A DNA stretch of 14,373 nucleotides from Deltaproteobacteria bacterium (GTDB lineage Bacteria > Desulfobacterota > DSM-4660 > Desulfatiglandales > HGW-15): contig CP070840.1 of the NCBI GenBank assembly GCA_020342025.1, positions 170,307 through 184,679 on the forward strand. Reading direction: 5' to 3'. Below the pieces are notes generated by a model. That model was given only the letters and a program-made list of their open reading frames with translations, made no database searches and was not told the DNA's origin. The position numbers and the translations under genes were made by a program. Within the stretch, counting starts at the first letter, position 1, and every line of letters begins with the position of its first letter. Shown one piece after another: positions 1 through 6,947 of this stretch.

Positions 1-12
1 GCTGCTGTTCAT
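1..12 (-). CDS. Possible 5' end of a gene running off the left edge
   Basis: Reading the minus strand, an ATG at 12-10 follows an AGGAGA ribosome-binding motif with a short spacer. Only four codons (M-N-S-S) lie inside the window, so no function can be given. The call rests solely on the start/RBS arrangement and may be chance. Confidence 0.22.
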
Positions 13-44
13 GACTCTCCTATACGGTTGCTGGCATTTGTGGC

Positions 45-300
45 GCCCGTCCTCTCCATCCTCCGCAGTAATCTGCTACGGAGGATGGAAAGCCAAACGG
101 AACTCCGCCAAAGCGCAGGGATCCCCTTTTGGCTTCGTTTCCGCGGCTTGCCGCAGTGCATCCCCGCGCGCCCTTCCTCTCCATGCGGCAGAGGATGGAA
201 AGGCGAGTGAAGGGAGGTTAGAAAAAAACGCTGAGGTTTGTCAAGAAAACACGCCACGCCTTCTGATGCAAGGAGCGCGGTTCCAGTTAAGGAGAGAGGC
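45..300. repeat. GC-rich inverted-repeat block (copy A)
   Basis: The stretch holds several imperfect palindromes. TCCATCCTCCG and its exact complement CGGAGGATGGA flank a small GCAG-TAAT-CTGC hairpin near 54-88. CTCTCCAT and GAGGATGGAAAG recur near 178-202. GCGG-CTTG-CCGC lies at 143-154. Bases 90-114 match 3928-3952 at 22 of 25 positions, so this block and the one at 3880-4090 belong to one dispersed repeat family. Open frames across it look like shadows of the repeat. Confidence 0.6.
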
Positions 301-347
301 CCAGGGTAAATTTCGTTGATGGCCTTCAAGTGAGAAACCTCGAGTCC

Positions 348-376
348 TTGACTCCTGTGGTTTCGTTCCCTAATAT
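348..376 (+). promoter_or_regulatory. Sigma70-type promoter for the oxidoreductase/selenoprotein pair
   Basis: A -35 box TTGACT (348-353) and a -10 box TAATAT (371-376) are separated by exactly 17 bases. Transcription would start near 383, giving a leader of about 45 bases before the TTG start at 428. This is the best-formed promoter seen in the window. It would drive the flavoprotein and, 66 bases after its stop, the rhodanese fusion gene. Confidence 0.55.
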
Positions 377-427
377 ATTTCCTTAAGAAGGAAGGACGTT
401 TTCTTCCGAACGACTCATAGGAAGACG

Positions 428-1594
428 TTGATACGGCAAGGTAAGCAAAGATTGAATGGATCAGCAAAAAAACAACTCGTTTTAGTAGGCGGTGGACATG
501 CGCATATGACCGTCATGTCCAAACTTGATCATTTTACCGGGCGTGGACACCCCGTGACCCTGATCAGCCTTTACCCATATCACTATTATTCCGGTATGGG
601 GCCAGGATTGCTTTCAGGCATCTACAGGCCAGAAGAAGTGCGCTTTCATGTGCAGAAGATGGTAGAAGACCGGGGCGGAACCTTTGTTCAGGGCACTGTG
701 GTGCGGGTTGATCCAAAACGACGTGTCCTTTTTCTCAACTCCGGTGAGCAGGTGGGCTATGATGTGGCCTCTTTTAACGTGGGAAGCCATGTCCTTGCTG
801 ATTCAGCACCCGTTTCGGATCCGAATGTTTACACGGCCAAGCCGGTCCAGAATCTTTTTAAGGCCCGTCAGGCGATTCTGGAATCTGGCAAGGTGGGGGA
901 ACTTAGGCTTCTTGTTGTTGGCGGTGGTCCCAGTGCGCTGGAATTATCTGGGAACCTCGGGAAGTTGATTCAGGATCATGGAATCCCTGCCAAGGTGACC
1001 CTGTTGGCGGGTCGAAAACTACTCTCACGCTTTCCTCAGAAGCTGCGCGGACTGGCCGTGAGTTCCTTTAAGGAAAGAGGCATTGAGGTGAGAGAGGGTG
1101 TGCGTGTTGGCCGGATTTTGTCGGGTAGTGCCTTTTTGGAGGATGGACGCGAGTATCCATTTGATTTCCTTTTTCTGGCATGGGGTATCAGACCTCCAGC
1201 GCTTTTTGAGGAATCGGCTCTACCCGTTGGTAAAGATGGTGGTCTGCTGGTAAATAATTACTTACAGAGTGTGGGGTTTCCTGAAATCTTTGGTGGGGGC
1301 GACTGTATCAGCCTGCAAGGGCGTAATCTGGACAGGGTGGGCGTGTATGCGGTTCGCCAAAATCCCATTCTCTATCACAATCTTATGGCAGCCCTTGGTG
1401 GGGGGAAGATGAAGCGTTTTGATACGGACGAAGTATATCTGCTCCTTTTCAACCTGGGTGATGGAAAGGCAATATTTAGCAGGAAACGATGGATTTGGTG
1501 CAGCAGGTTCAATCTTCTTCTCAAGGATTACATCGACAGAAGATTTATGAGAAAGTTCCAGTTGTCAGGAGAGCTTGATGAATCCAATCCCTGA
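428..1594 (+). CDS. FAD/NAD(P)-dependent oxidoreductase, SelD N-terminal-partner type
   Basis: This is a 388-residue pyridine nucleotide-disulfide oxidoreductase-like flavoprotein. Residues 17-26 (LVLVGGGHAH) form the FAD Rossmann loop, SGMGPGLLSGIY follows near 56, a second dinucleotide loop VVGGGPSALEL lies near 163-173, and the FAD-contact motif FGGGDC lies near 288-293. The C-terminus (LKDYIDRRFMRKF) is typical of this NDH-2-like group. The combination GGGHAH plus SGM.PGL recalls the flavoprotein family that occurs fused ahead of selenophosphate synthetase SelD (TIGR03169, from memory). Here there is no SelD domain. The start is TTG, with AGGAAG just upstream. A promoter lies at 348-376 and the selenoprotein candidate follows 66 bases downstream. 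The substrate is not known. A role in selenium or sulfur redox is inferred from context only. Confidence 0.85.
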   Translation: MIRQGKQRLNGSAKKQLVLVGGGHAHMTVMSKLDHFTGRGHPVTLISLYPYHYYSGMGPGLLSGIYRPEEVRFHVQKMVEDRGGTFVQGTVVRVDPKRRVLFLNSGEQVGYDVASFNVGSHVLADSAPVSDPNVYTAKPVQNLFKARQAILESGKVGELRLLVVGGGPSALELSGNLGKLIQDHGIPAKVTLLAGRKLLSRFPQKLRGLAVSSFKERGIEVREGVRVGRILSGSAFLEDGREYPFDFLFLAWGIRPPALFEESALPVGKDGGLLVNNYLQSVGFPEIFGGGDCISLQGRNLDRVGVYAVRQNPILYHNLMAALGGGKMKRFDTDEVYLLLFNLGDGKAIFSRKRWIWCSRFNLLLKDYIDRRFMRKFQLSGELDESNP

Positions 1595-1660
1595 ACAGGA
1601 CATAAAAAAAGCGGTCAAGTGTAAACCCCCCGACACAGCCTTACATGGAGGAGGTAAAAG

Positions 1661-2503
1661 ATGATCCAACTGAGAAAACTTTTCAAGCCCGTCAAGAACA
1701 TGGACTCGGATGAGGCTAAAGCATTTATAGAAAATCAGGATGAAGGGACCTTTACGGTTCTGGACGTGCGCCAACCCGGGGAGTATGAAAAGGCCCACAT
1801 CCCGGGGACAAAGCTAATCCCATTACCGAAACTGCGAGATTCCATCAGCGAACTGGATCCTGAGAGGCCAACCCTTGTCTATTGAGCCTCTGGGGGTCGG
1901 AGCCGCGTGGCGGCTCAGATGCTATCCGGACTTGGATTCAAGGAGGTCTATAATCTCAAAGGCGGTATGATGGCGTGGGAGGGGCTTCAGACTTCCGGTC
2001 CCGAGGCGCTCAATATGGACTTGGTACGAGGGGATGAAAGCCCCGCGGAGATGGTCAGACTTTCCTACAGCATGGAAAATGGCTTACAGAAATTCTATGA
2101 AAATATGCAAGAGAGGACGAAAAACAAGGCTATTCAGGCACTTTTTTTAAAATTAGTCCAGATTGAGCAAAATCATAAAAAAAGGCTTAGTGAGCTGTAC
2201 GCGAAGATGGAAGCCCCAGAAAAGGCCCTAGAAGGTCTTGAATCGGATTCAGCCCAAGGGATTATGGAGGGGGGCTTCAGCATTGAGGCGTTTACGCAAC
2301 AAAATGAGCCATTCTTGGATACGCCCCATCATGTCATTGAAATGGCTATGATGCTGGAAACCCAGGCATTGGATCTTTATCTCCGATTCTCCCAGAAGAC
2401 TGAAAATAAAGACACCAAAGGAGTCCTCTTCAGGCTGGCAGATGAAGAAAAAGCCCACCTGGCTTTACTGGGTGACTGGTTAGAAAAGAAAACGGAGGGG
2501 TAA
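1661..2503 (+). CDS. Selenocysteine-containing rhodanese fused to a ferritin-like (rubrerythrin-type) domain
   Basis: Reading TGA at 1883-1885 as selenocysteine gives one 280-residue protein. Residues 1 to about 112 are a single rhodanese domain: LDVRQPGEYEKAHIPG near 40, then LVY-U75-ASGGRSR, where Sec sits exactly at the catalytic Cys of the sulfurtransferase loop, then the usual LKGGMMAWEG end. Residues about 130-280 form a four-helix ferritin-like domain with plausible di-iron ligands E139, E169/H172, E233 and E263/H266 (two ExxH motifs). The start at 1661 has a strong GGAGGAGGT site. A 7-bp hairpin after the TGA fits a bacterial SECIS. Rhodanese-rubrerythrin fusions occur in anaerobes. 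The likely role is sulfane-sulfur or selenium transfer linked to peroxide or redox handling (inference). The downstream part alone would lack half the rhodanese domain, so splitting it into two genes is not credible. A nonsense mutation is the main alternative. Confidence 0.85.
1883..1885 (+). other. In-frame UGA, predicted selenocysteine codon (Sec75)
   Basis: The codon falls at the nucleophile position of the rhodanese loop, U-A-S-G-G-R-S-R, where family members carry Cys. Both flanks are coding in the same frame. TGA also serves as a normal stop nearby (1592-1594, 4547-4549) and TGG encodes Trp throughout, so whole-genome TGA reassignment is unlikely. Confidence 0.83.
1900..1916 (+). promoter_or_regulatory. 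Candidate bacterial SECIS hairpin
   Basis: GAGCCGC (1900-1906) and GCGGCTC (1910-1916) pair perfectly over 7 bp around a GUG loop. If the top pair opens, this is a 6-bp stem with a CGUGG loop. The loop starts 21 bases after the UGA, within the 16-37-base distance known for bacterial SECIS elements. It has the G/GU residues at the loop that SelB recognises. The stem can extend by U1897-A1919 and C1898-G1918 past one mismatch. Confidence 0.72.
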
Positions 2504-2512
2504 GAGGCAAGC

Positions 2513-2878
2513 CTAGAAGGTTTCTATATCCTCTACAGCCACTTTAATCACATTTTTCACCTTCATCTTTTTCTTCGCATACTCTTCTGTCATGGCGTCG
2601 AAGAGCGGCCCCGAATTCAGGATCTCGCCCTTTCCCCAGACACGGCAACCTTTACGCGCGGCTGCATCAAGACAGATGACAGCTACTTGGGGGTTCTCTT
2701 TGATGTTTGCCACAGTGCGTGGAGAAGCGATGTCTGCAAAAACAACATATTCATCATCAAGAACGCGCAGTGAACCTTTTGCAGAAACATTTGGCTTGCC
2801 GGCCGCATTCGCTGTGGCCACGAGCGATGGTTTAATCTCTGCGATCGCTTTTTTGGCTTCTTTGCTCAATTTTGTCAT
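2513..2878 (-). CDS. Pyridoxamine 5'-phosphate oxidase-like FMN-binding split-barrel protein
   Basis: This 121-residue protein has the pattern of the small PNPOx-like family: an N-terminal helix, then PSLVATANAAGKPNVSAKG, then VFADIASPRTVANIKENPQVAV, the segment that in relatives lies at the flavin and dimer interface. It ends with GCRVWGKGEI and a C-terminal helix. Such proteins are cytoplasmic dimers that bind FMN, or in some lineages F420 or haem. The exact reaction cannot be read from sequence. The ATG at 2878 has only a weak ribosome-binding site. It is convergent with the rhodanese fusion gene (9 bases between stops) and lies 32 bases after the SH3 gene on the same strand, so the latter two probably share a transcript. 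Confidence 0.82.
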   Translation of the reverse strand: MTKLSKEAKKAIAEIKPSLVATANAAGKPNVSAKGSLRVLDDEYVVFADIASPRTVANIKENPQVAVICLDAAARKGCRVWGKGEILNSGPLFDAMTEEYAKKKMKVKNVIKVAVEDIETF

Positions 2879-2910
2879 GACAATCGCCTAACCTTCGTCC
2901 CTATTCTAGG

Positions 2911-3591
2911 TTATTCATAGATTGATGATCGCCTTCTTCTCTGCTTCCTTCCCACAATGAGACCGAAAATGAGCCCGAAAACAAGCACCGATGCCCCGGT
3001 TATAAACCATTTTATCCTTTGAGAAGACCGCAATTCCTCGTTTTCTCTGGTTAGCTTTCCAAGATTTTTCCTGCTGGTTTCCAGTTCTGATCTAACGGAT
3101 TCGTGTTTGGTTCTTAGCGCCAAATAGTCCGCAGCCCCCTGTTTTAAACTATTAAAATCCTTTTCTAGCTTTGTCCGTTCAGCGCTCGTATTCTTTAGCT
3201 TTCCGGCGAGTTCTCTGCTTAGACGAGTCGTCTCGCCCAACTCCTTTTCCACTGTATCAAGCTTCTCCTTGAGCCGGCTGTTCTCTTCGGTCAATGCGTT
3301 CGCGCGCACTTCCCACGGGAGACGAGTCATCAAGAATCGGCTCAATACCCAACCTTCTTGGGTAATTTCGTCATTCTCCAAAATTTGAACCCGACTCCAC
3401 TCTCCACTTGTCTCGAAGATCTCTACAACCTGACCCGAGGGAAGCATCGTAATGATCTTATTATCTACGCTCGGCCCCGTGCGGAGTGTAATCCTCAGAG
3501 AATCGGTCACATAGGCCTTTTGTGCCCAACTCGTCTGCACCGAAAAAAAGAGGACGAACATAACAACCATGAAAAATGAGAATCTAGACAT
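2911..3591 (-). CDS. Exported SH3-domain protein with coiled coil and C-terminal membrane anchor
   Basis: The start chosen is the ATG at 3591 (M-S-R-F-S-F-F), which has GGAG/AAGG upstream. Alternatives are ATG at 3609 or TTG at 3639. The protein begins with a signal peptide (cleavage probably after SVQTSWA). A bacterial SH3 domain follows (LRITLRTGPS ... GEWSRVQI ... GWVLSRFL), then about 90 residues of Glu/Lys/Leu-rich coiled coil. A C-terminal membrane helix (WFITGASVLVFGLIFGLIVG) ends in a basic tail. This matches the SH3-and-anchor architecture seen in Proteobacteria (TIGR04211/YgiM-like, from memory). It probably sits in the inner membrane with the SH3 and coiled-coil parts in the periplasm, near the cell wall. 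The function is not established here. Confidence 0.82.
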   Translation of the reverse strand: MSRFSFFMVVMFVLFFSVQTSWAQKAYVTDSLRITLRTGPSVDNKIITMLPSGQVVEIFETSGEWSRVQILENDEITQEGWVLSRFLMTRLPWEVRANALTEENSRLKEKLDTVEKELGETTRLSRELAGKLKNTSAERTKLEKDFNSLKQGAADYLALRTKHESVRSELETSRKNLGKLTRENEELRSSQRIKWFITGASVLVFGLIFGLIVGRKQRRRRSSIYE

Positions 3592-3666
3592 ACGCTCCAA
3601 ACCTTTCATATGAGTTTCAAGTGTCTTTGATCGACCCAACCGAACCCTATCTGATCATGACTGCCC

Positions 3667-3695
3667 TGAATACCGCAATTCTTTCTCCGGGTCAA
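3667..3695 (-). promoter_or_regulatory. Possible promoter for the SH3/PNPOx-like gene pair
   Basis: On the minus strand TTGACC (3695-3690) and TATTCA (3672-3667) are spaced by 17 bases, upstream of the start at 3591. The -35 box is good. The -10 box has the first three consensus bases only. Confidence 0.42.
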
Positions 3696-3879
3696 TAGAT
3701 TGTGGGTTTGATGGCAAGATTCGGTAGGGGACCCTCGCATCCGAGATTTTCCTCACGGCACTGCACTTAATAATTTCACTAATTATAAAGCCATATTATT
3801 ATATATTTATTCTTATATATTAAAAATGCATTAAATTAAACTCGAGAAGCTGATTCCCTTGCCCCTGCGGGTTTCCGAA

Positions 3880-4090
3880 TAATTCACAGTGAAGCTCCCC
3901 GCGCCAAGGCGCGGGGCATCTGTGGCGAAGCCAAGCGAAACTCCGCCGAAGCATAGCACCCGCCTTCGCCACCTAGGCTCCGCCTGAGGCTTCGCCGCGG
4001 TCGCCTTTCGCTTCCTCCCCGCAGCAAGCCGCGGGGAATCCGCGCGAAGGCGAGTGAAATTCTCAGTTCGCTCTCCAGGGCAGAGCCCCA
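3880..4090. repeat. GC-rich palindromic repeat block (copy B)
   Basis: Two related hairpins mark the block. CCCCGCGCC-AA-GGCGCGGGG at 3897-3916 is a perfect 9-bp inverted repeat. A second at 4017-4036 has the same form with one mismatch. GAAGCCAAGCGAAACTCCGC follows the first. The family shares 22 of 25 bases with 90-114. The form is that of REP/BIME-like intergenic repeats. Confidence 0.68.
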
Positions 4091-4234
4091 AGCTAGCCAG
4101 CAGAAATTTCGTCCGGGAAGAGAAGAGCGTGTCGAAATCTTTTTACAATTGGGGTGGAAAAATGCAATAAAATCAAATTCCACTCAGGCCGTTCATCATA
4201 TGTTCGTTGCACCACAATATAGGAGGTAAAAATC

Positions 4235-4549
4235 ATGATTACTGCACTTGTTCAATTCAAGCTCCCGGCACCGCTAACCAGGGATGAGGCACAGGAAATC
4301 TTTTCAAGTACAGCACCAAGATATAGGGACTTTCAAGGACTCATTCGGAAGTATTACGTTCTCTCGGAGGACGGAGGGACGGCTGGAGGGGTATACTTGT
4401 GGCAATCCCGTGCAGATGCGGAACGACTCTATACGGATGAATGGAAGAAATTCATTGTGGAGAAGTATGGCTCGGAACCATTTATCACTTACTTCGAGAG
4501 CCCGATTATTGTCGATAACCTGACCGGCGAAATCCTCAAGGACGCGTGA
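4235..4549 (+). CDS. YdhR-like monooxygenase-fold protein (dimeric alpha-beta barrel)
   Basis: This 104-residue protein starts with ITALVQFKLPAPLTRDEAQE, then a segment like YRDFQGLIRKYYVLSEDGGT, then GGVYLWQSRADAERLYTDEW and a C-terminal FESPIIVDN. This is the pattern of the putative YdhR monooxygenase family, a small dimeric alpha-beta barrel related to antibiotic-biosynthesis monooxygenases. A true catalytic role is unproven even in the family. The ATG has a near-perfect AGGAGGT site 7 bases upstream. Length agrees with the family (about 100 residues), so the TGA stop is accepted as genuine. It lies 84 bases before the metallo-hydrolase gene on the same strand and is probably co-transcribed with it. 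Confidence 0.85.
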   Translation: MITALVQFKLPAPLTRDEAQEIFSSTAPRYRDFQGLIRKYYVLSEDGGTAGGVYLWQSRADAERLYTDEWKKFIVEKYGSEPFITYFESPIIVDNLTGEILKDA

Positions 4550-4633
4550 CACTTACAAAGTTCAGTCACCGTTTGTGTTTGCTGTCTCCATGCCCCCTAG
4601 CCCTCAATCCAACTTATGCCATTGGAGTCCGCT

Positions 4634-5557
4634 ATGTCGGCTATTGAAATAATGGATGACCTGTTTTTCATTGAAAGGGGATATCTGAATGCAAACCACT
4701 TTGTTTATCGCTCCAAGAGGCCAATCCTCATTGATACAGGGTACACCGCTGACTTTGACGTCACCGAGCATCTAATAAAGCACATCGGGGTCAACCTCTC
4801 CGATACTGACTGGATCATCAGCACGCATACCCATACTGACCATATTGGGGGTAACAAGATGATCCAGGACAGATCTGGTTGCGGCATTGCCCTGCATAAG
4901 GTTGGGAAATATTTCGTGGATACGCAGGATGACTGGGCCACGTGGTGGAAATATTACAACCAGGAGGCTAATTTCTTCAACTGCACCAGAGCCTTAGATG
5001 AAGGAGACCAGATCCATATTGGCCCCCACGAATTCCAGGTCTTTTACACCCCAGGCCACGCCTCTGACGGGATTGTGCTCTACCATAGAAAAGCGAAAGC
5101 ACTCATCTCTGGGGACGCCCTCTGGGAAAATGATATGCCCACGATTACGATGCGCGTGGAGGGGAGTACGTGCCTCTTTCACCTTATGGAATCCCTTGAA
5201 AGGCTTGAATCCCTGGATGTGGAGGTCGTATACCCGGGACATGGCAGCCCATTTACAGATTTCAAGGGAGCCATTTCAAAGAGCAAGAGAAAGACAAGGG
5301 ACTACATAAATCACAAGGAAAAGACCGGGGCTGACCTTCTCAAGAAGATCACCATATACACCATACTGATGCACAGACAAATGAATGAAGAGAACTTCTT
5401 CGAACATCTCATGGGGACTTACTGGTTCAAAGAAACGGTCGATCTGTTCTTTAATGGCGAATATGAGAAGAAATATAACGAAGTGATGAACGACTTCCTT
5501 CGTCGAAATATTGTCAAGCGCAAGAACGGTGAATTGTTTACAACCGTCAAGCCCTAA
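4634..5557 (+). CDS. Metallo-beta-lactamase-fold hydrolase
   Basis: This 307-residue protein is a member of the MBL superfamily. The metal-binding motif HTHTDH lies at residues 65-70, preceded by ILIDTGY (about 32-38). Further ligand motifs are TPGHASDG, SGDALW and VYPGHGSP. These give the full set for a binuclear metal site, so it should be active, probably as a hydrolase of a thioester, lactone or similar ester. The C-terminal about 80 residues (after the GHGS motif) are helical, as in larger MBL hydrolases. The start at 4634 is preferred because GGAG at 4624-4627 is 6 bases ahead. An ATG at 4616 would add six residues but lacks a site. It follows the YdhR-like gene and precedes the TRAP genes, so it may act on the imported compound (inference). 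Confidence 0.85.
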   Translation: MSAIEIMDDLFFIERGYLNANHFVYRSKRPILIDTGYTADFDVTEHLIKHIGVNLSDTDWIISTHTHTDHIGGNKMIQDRSGCGIALHKVGKYFVDTQDDWATWWKYYNQEANFFNCTRALDEGDQIHIGPHEFQVFYTPGHASDGIVLYHRKAKALISGDALWENDMPTITMRVEGSTCLFHLMESLERLESLDVEVVYPGHGSPFTDFKGAISKSKRKTRDYINHKEKTGADLLKKITIYTILMHRQMNEENFFEHLMGTYWFKETVDLFFNGEYEKKYNEVMNDFLRRNIVKRKNGELFTTVKP

Positions 5558-5770
5558 TAACCTACTTTTTATCTAACAGTCTTGACAGGCCTATAGATGT
5601 CACGTTACCTAGTAGGTTCTTGCACATTCCGGTTTTGCTTGTTTAATTCCCATTCTGCTTACCCGTTATGGCCTCTCATTGTGACCACGACCTCTTTGTT
5701 GTGCTCTTTCTTGATCCCCTGATAAAAGGGGGCCTTTGTGATTTGAAACCTTAGAAAAAGGAGGAAGGAC
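5558..5770 (+). other. Leader region of the TRAP transporter genes
   Basis: No gene was seen in these 213 bases. AACCTAC near 5560 has its complement GTAGGTT near 5612. TTGACA at 5582-5587 lacks a good -10 box at the right distance. CCCC-TGATAAAA-GGGG forms a short hairpin about 25 bases before the dctP ribosome-binding site. Regulation cannot be assigned. Confidence 0.35.
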
Positions 5771-6796
5771 ATGAACAAGAAATCATTTTTGGTTGTTTTG
5801 GCCGCTTTGTTCCTCTGTGGGGTGGTCCTGCCATCTATGGTCTGGGCCATAAACATCAGATTTAACGTGATGTACTCTCCAAAGCATCCCTTATGCAGGG
5901 AGGCATTCAACCCCTGGGCCGAAGAGGTGGCAAAGGTGACCGATGGCCGTGTAAAGGTGACCATGTTTTATTCAAGCGCCCTGTTTAAAGTCAAGCAGGC
6001 CTATGATGCCGTTGCCACCCGGGTTGGGGACATGGGACTTGTTTTGCCCACCTATGAGCGCAACCGTTTCTTGGTCAGCAGTGTCCTGGATTTGCCCATG
6101 GTTGCCCATGAGAAGGCCAAGATAAACAGTGAGGTCCTTTGGGAGATGTATCAGACCTTTCCAGAGATTCGGAACGATTACAGTGAGGTGAAGGTCCTCT
6201 GGGCATACATGAATCCCGCCTTTCAACTGCACTTCACAAAGAAACAGGTCCGAAATCTGGAGGAACTCAAGGACACGGTGGTCAGTGCGGGCGGCACCGT
6301 CAATGCGCGGATTATGAAGTCCCTGGGCGCATCGGTTGAGGCCATACCCATGGTCCAGGTCTATCTAGCGCTGCAAAAGGGGGTTGTGGAAGGTTGCTTC
6401 CTGCCTTATGCGCCTCTACGTTCCCAAAGGATGGCGGATCTCCTCCATTACCATACGGATGCGAACCTGATGGCCGTCTCCTTTTTTGTGGTGATCAACA
6501 AAGACGTGTGGTCAAAAATATCTCCAGAGGATCAAAAAGCGATCGAGAAGATAAGTGGCCTGGAAGGTGCCAGACGGGTTGGAACCATCTTTGACAAGTA
6601 CCAGGTGAAGGACACAAAGTGGATGGCCGAGAAAGGGGACAAGTTCTTCCCATTGGATCCTGCGGAGCGTGAGAAGTGGGCCAAAAGAATTCTGCCCATA
6701 CGCAATGAGTGGATCCAGGACGTAAAAGTAAAAGGCGTCAATGGGGAGCGCCTCCTGGCGACGGGCCTGAAGCTTATGTCGGAAAAGAGCAAGTAG
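5771..6796 (+). CDS. dctP: TRAP transporter solute-binding protein, DctP family
   Basis: This is the periplasmic substrate-binding subunit of a tripartite ATP-independent transporter, which uses an ion gradient to import organic acids. It has 341 residues, usual for the family. An N-terminal signal peptide (MNKKSFLVVLAALFLCGVVL..., cleavage after about residue 26, ..MVWA) is followed by FNVMYSPKHPL and FNPWAEEVAKVTDGRVKV. Later come the hinge-region motif VNARIMKSLGASVEAIPM and VYLALQKGVVEG, all hallmarks of DctP proteins. The start has a strong AAGGAGG site (5758-5764). The permease gene begins 151 bases downstream. The ligand cannot be read from sequence. Carboxylates are typical for the family. 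Confidence 0.93.
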   Translation: MNKKSFLVVLAALFLCGVVLPSMVWAINIRFNVMYSPKHPLCREAFNPWAEEVAKVTDGRVKVTMFYSSALFKVKQAYDAVATRVGDMGLVLPTYERNRFLVSSVLDLPMVAHEKAKINSEVLWEMYQTFPEIRNDYSEVKVLWAYMNPAFQLHFTKKQVRNLEELKDTVVSAGGTVNARIMKSLGASVEAIPMVQVYLALQKGVVEGCFLPYAPLRSQRMADLLHYHTDANLMAVSFFVVINKDVWSKISPEDQKAIEKISGLEGARRVGTIFDKYQVKDTKWMAEKGDKFFPLDPAEREKWAKRILPIRNEWIQDVKVKGVNGERLLATGLKLMSEKSK

Positions 6797-6947
6797 ATTT
6801 TTTGGGGGCCTCGCCCTATTGCAGACTCAGCGTGGTGGCGCAGGCCTCCATTCTTACCTGCCTGATTCCATCCCCAACTTCCAGAGAGGCTCAAAGAGTG
6901 GCATTTAACGGTGTGGTGGGGCCAAAGCGTTCCCTAAGGCATGCCAA

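Larger units (their letters stand above)
3640..4234. other. Divergent intergenic region between the SH3 gene and the YdhR-like gene
   Basis: No convincing gene lies here. It holds a minus-strand promoter near 3667-3695, a very AT-rich tract at about 3770-3840, and a GC-rich palindromic repeat block at about 3880-4090. The leader of the YdhR-like gene follows at 4090-4234. Open frames across the GC-rich block have a skewed Arg/Ala/Gly composition and appear to be repeat artefacts. Confidence 0.6.

Noticed and set aside
9..467. 152-residue minus-strand frame
   Set aside because: It crosses the GC-rich repeat block, the promoter and the start of the flavoprotein gene. Its composition looks like repeat translation.
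1907..2503. Separate gene starting at GTG after the TGA
   Set aside because: It would begin inside the rhodanese active-site loop, with no ribosome-binding site. The in-frame upstream half supplies the rest of the domain.
3831..4183. Two Arg/Ala-rich minus-strand frames
   Set aside because: Both are produced by the palindromic repeat block and have no start site or family resemblance.
4547..4600. Readthrough of the TGA ending the YdhR-like gene as another Sec codon
   Set aside because: The protein already has family-typical length. The extension is a short Cys-rich tail without similarity to the family, so this is a normal stop.
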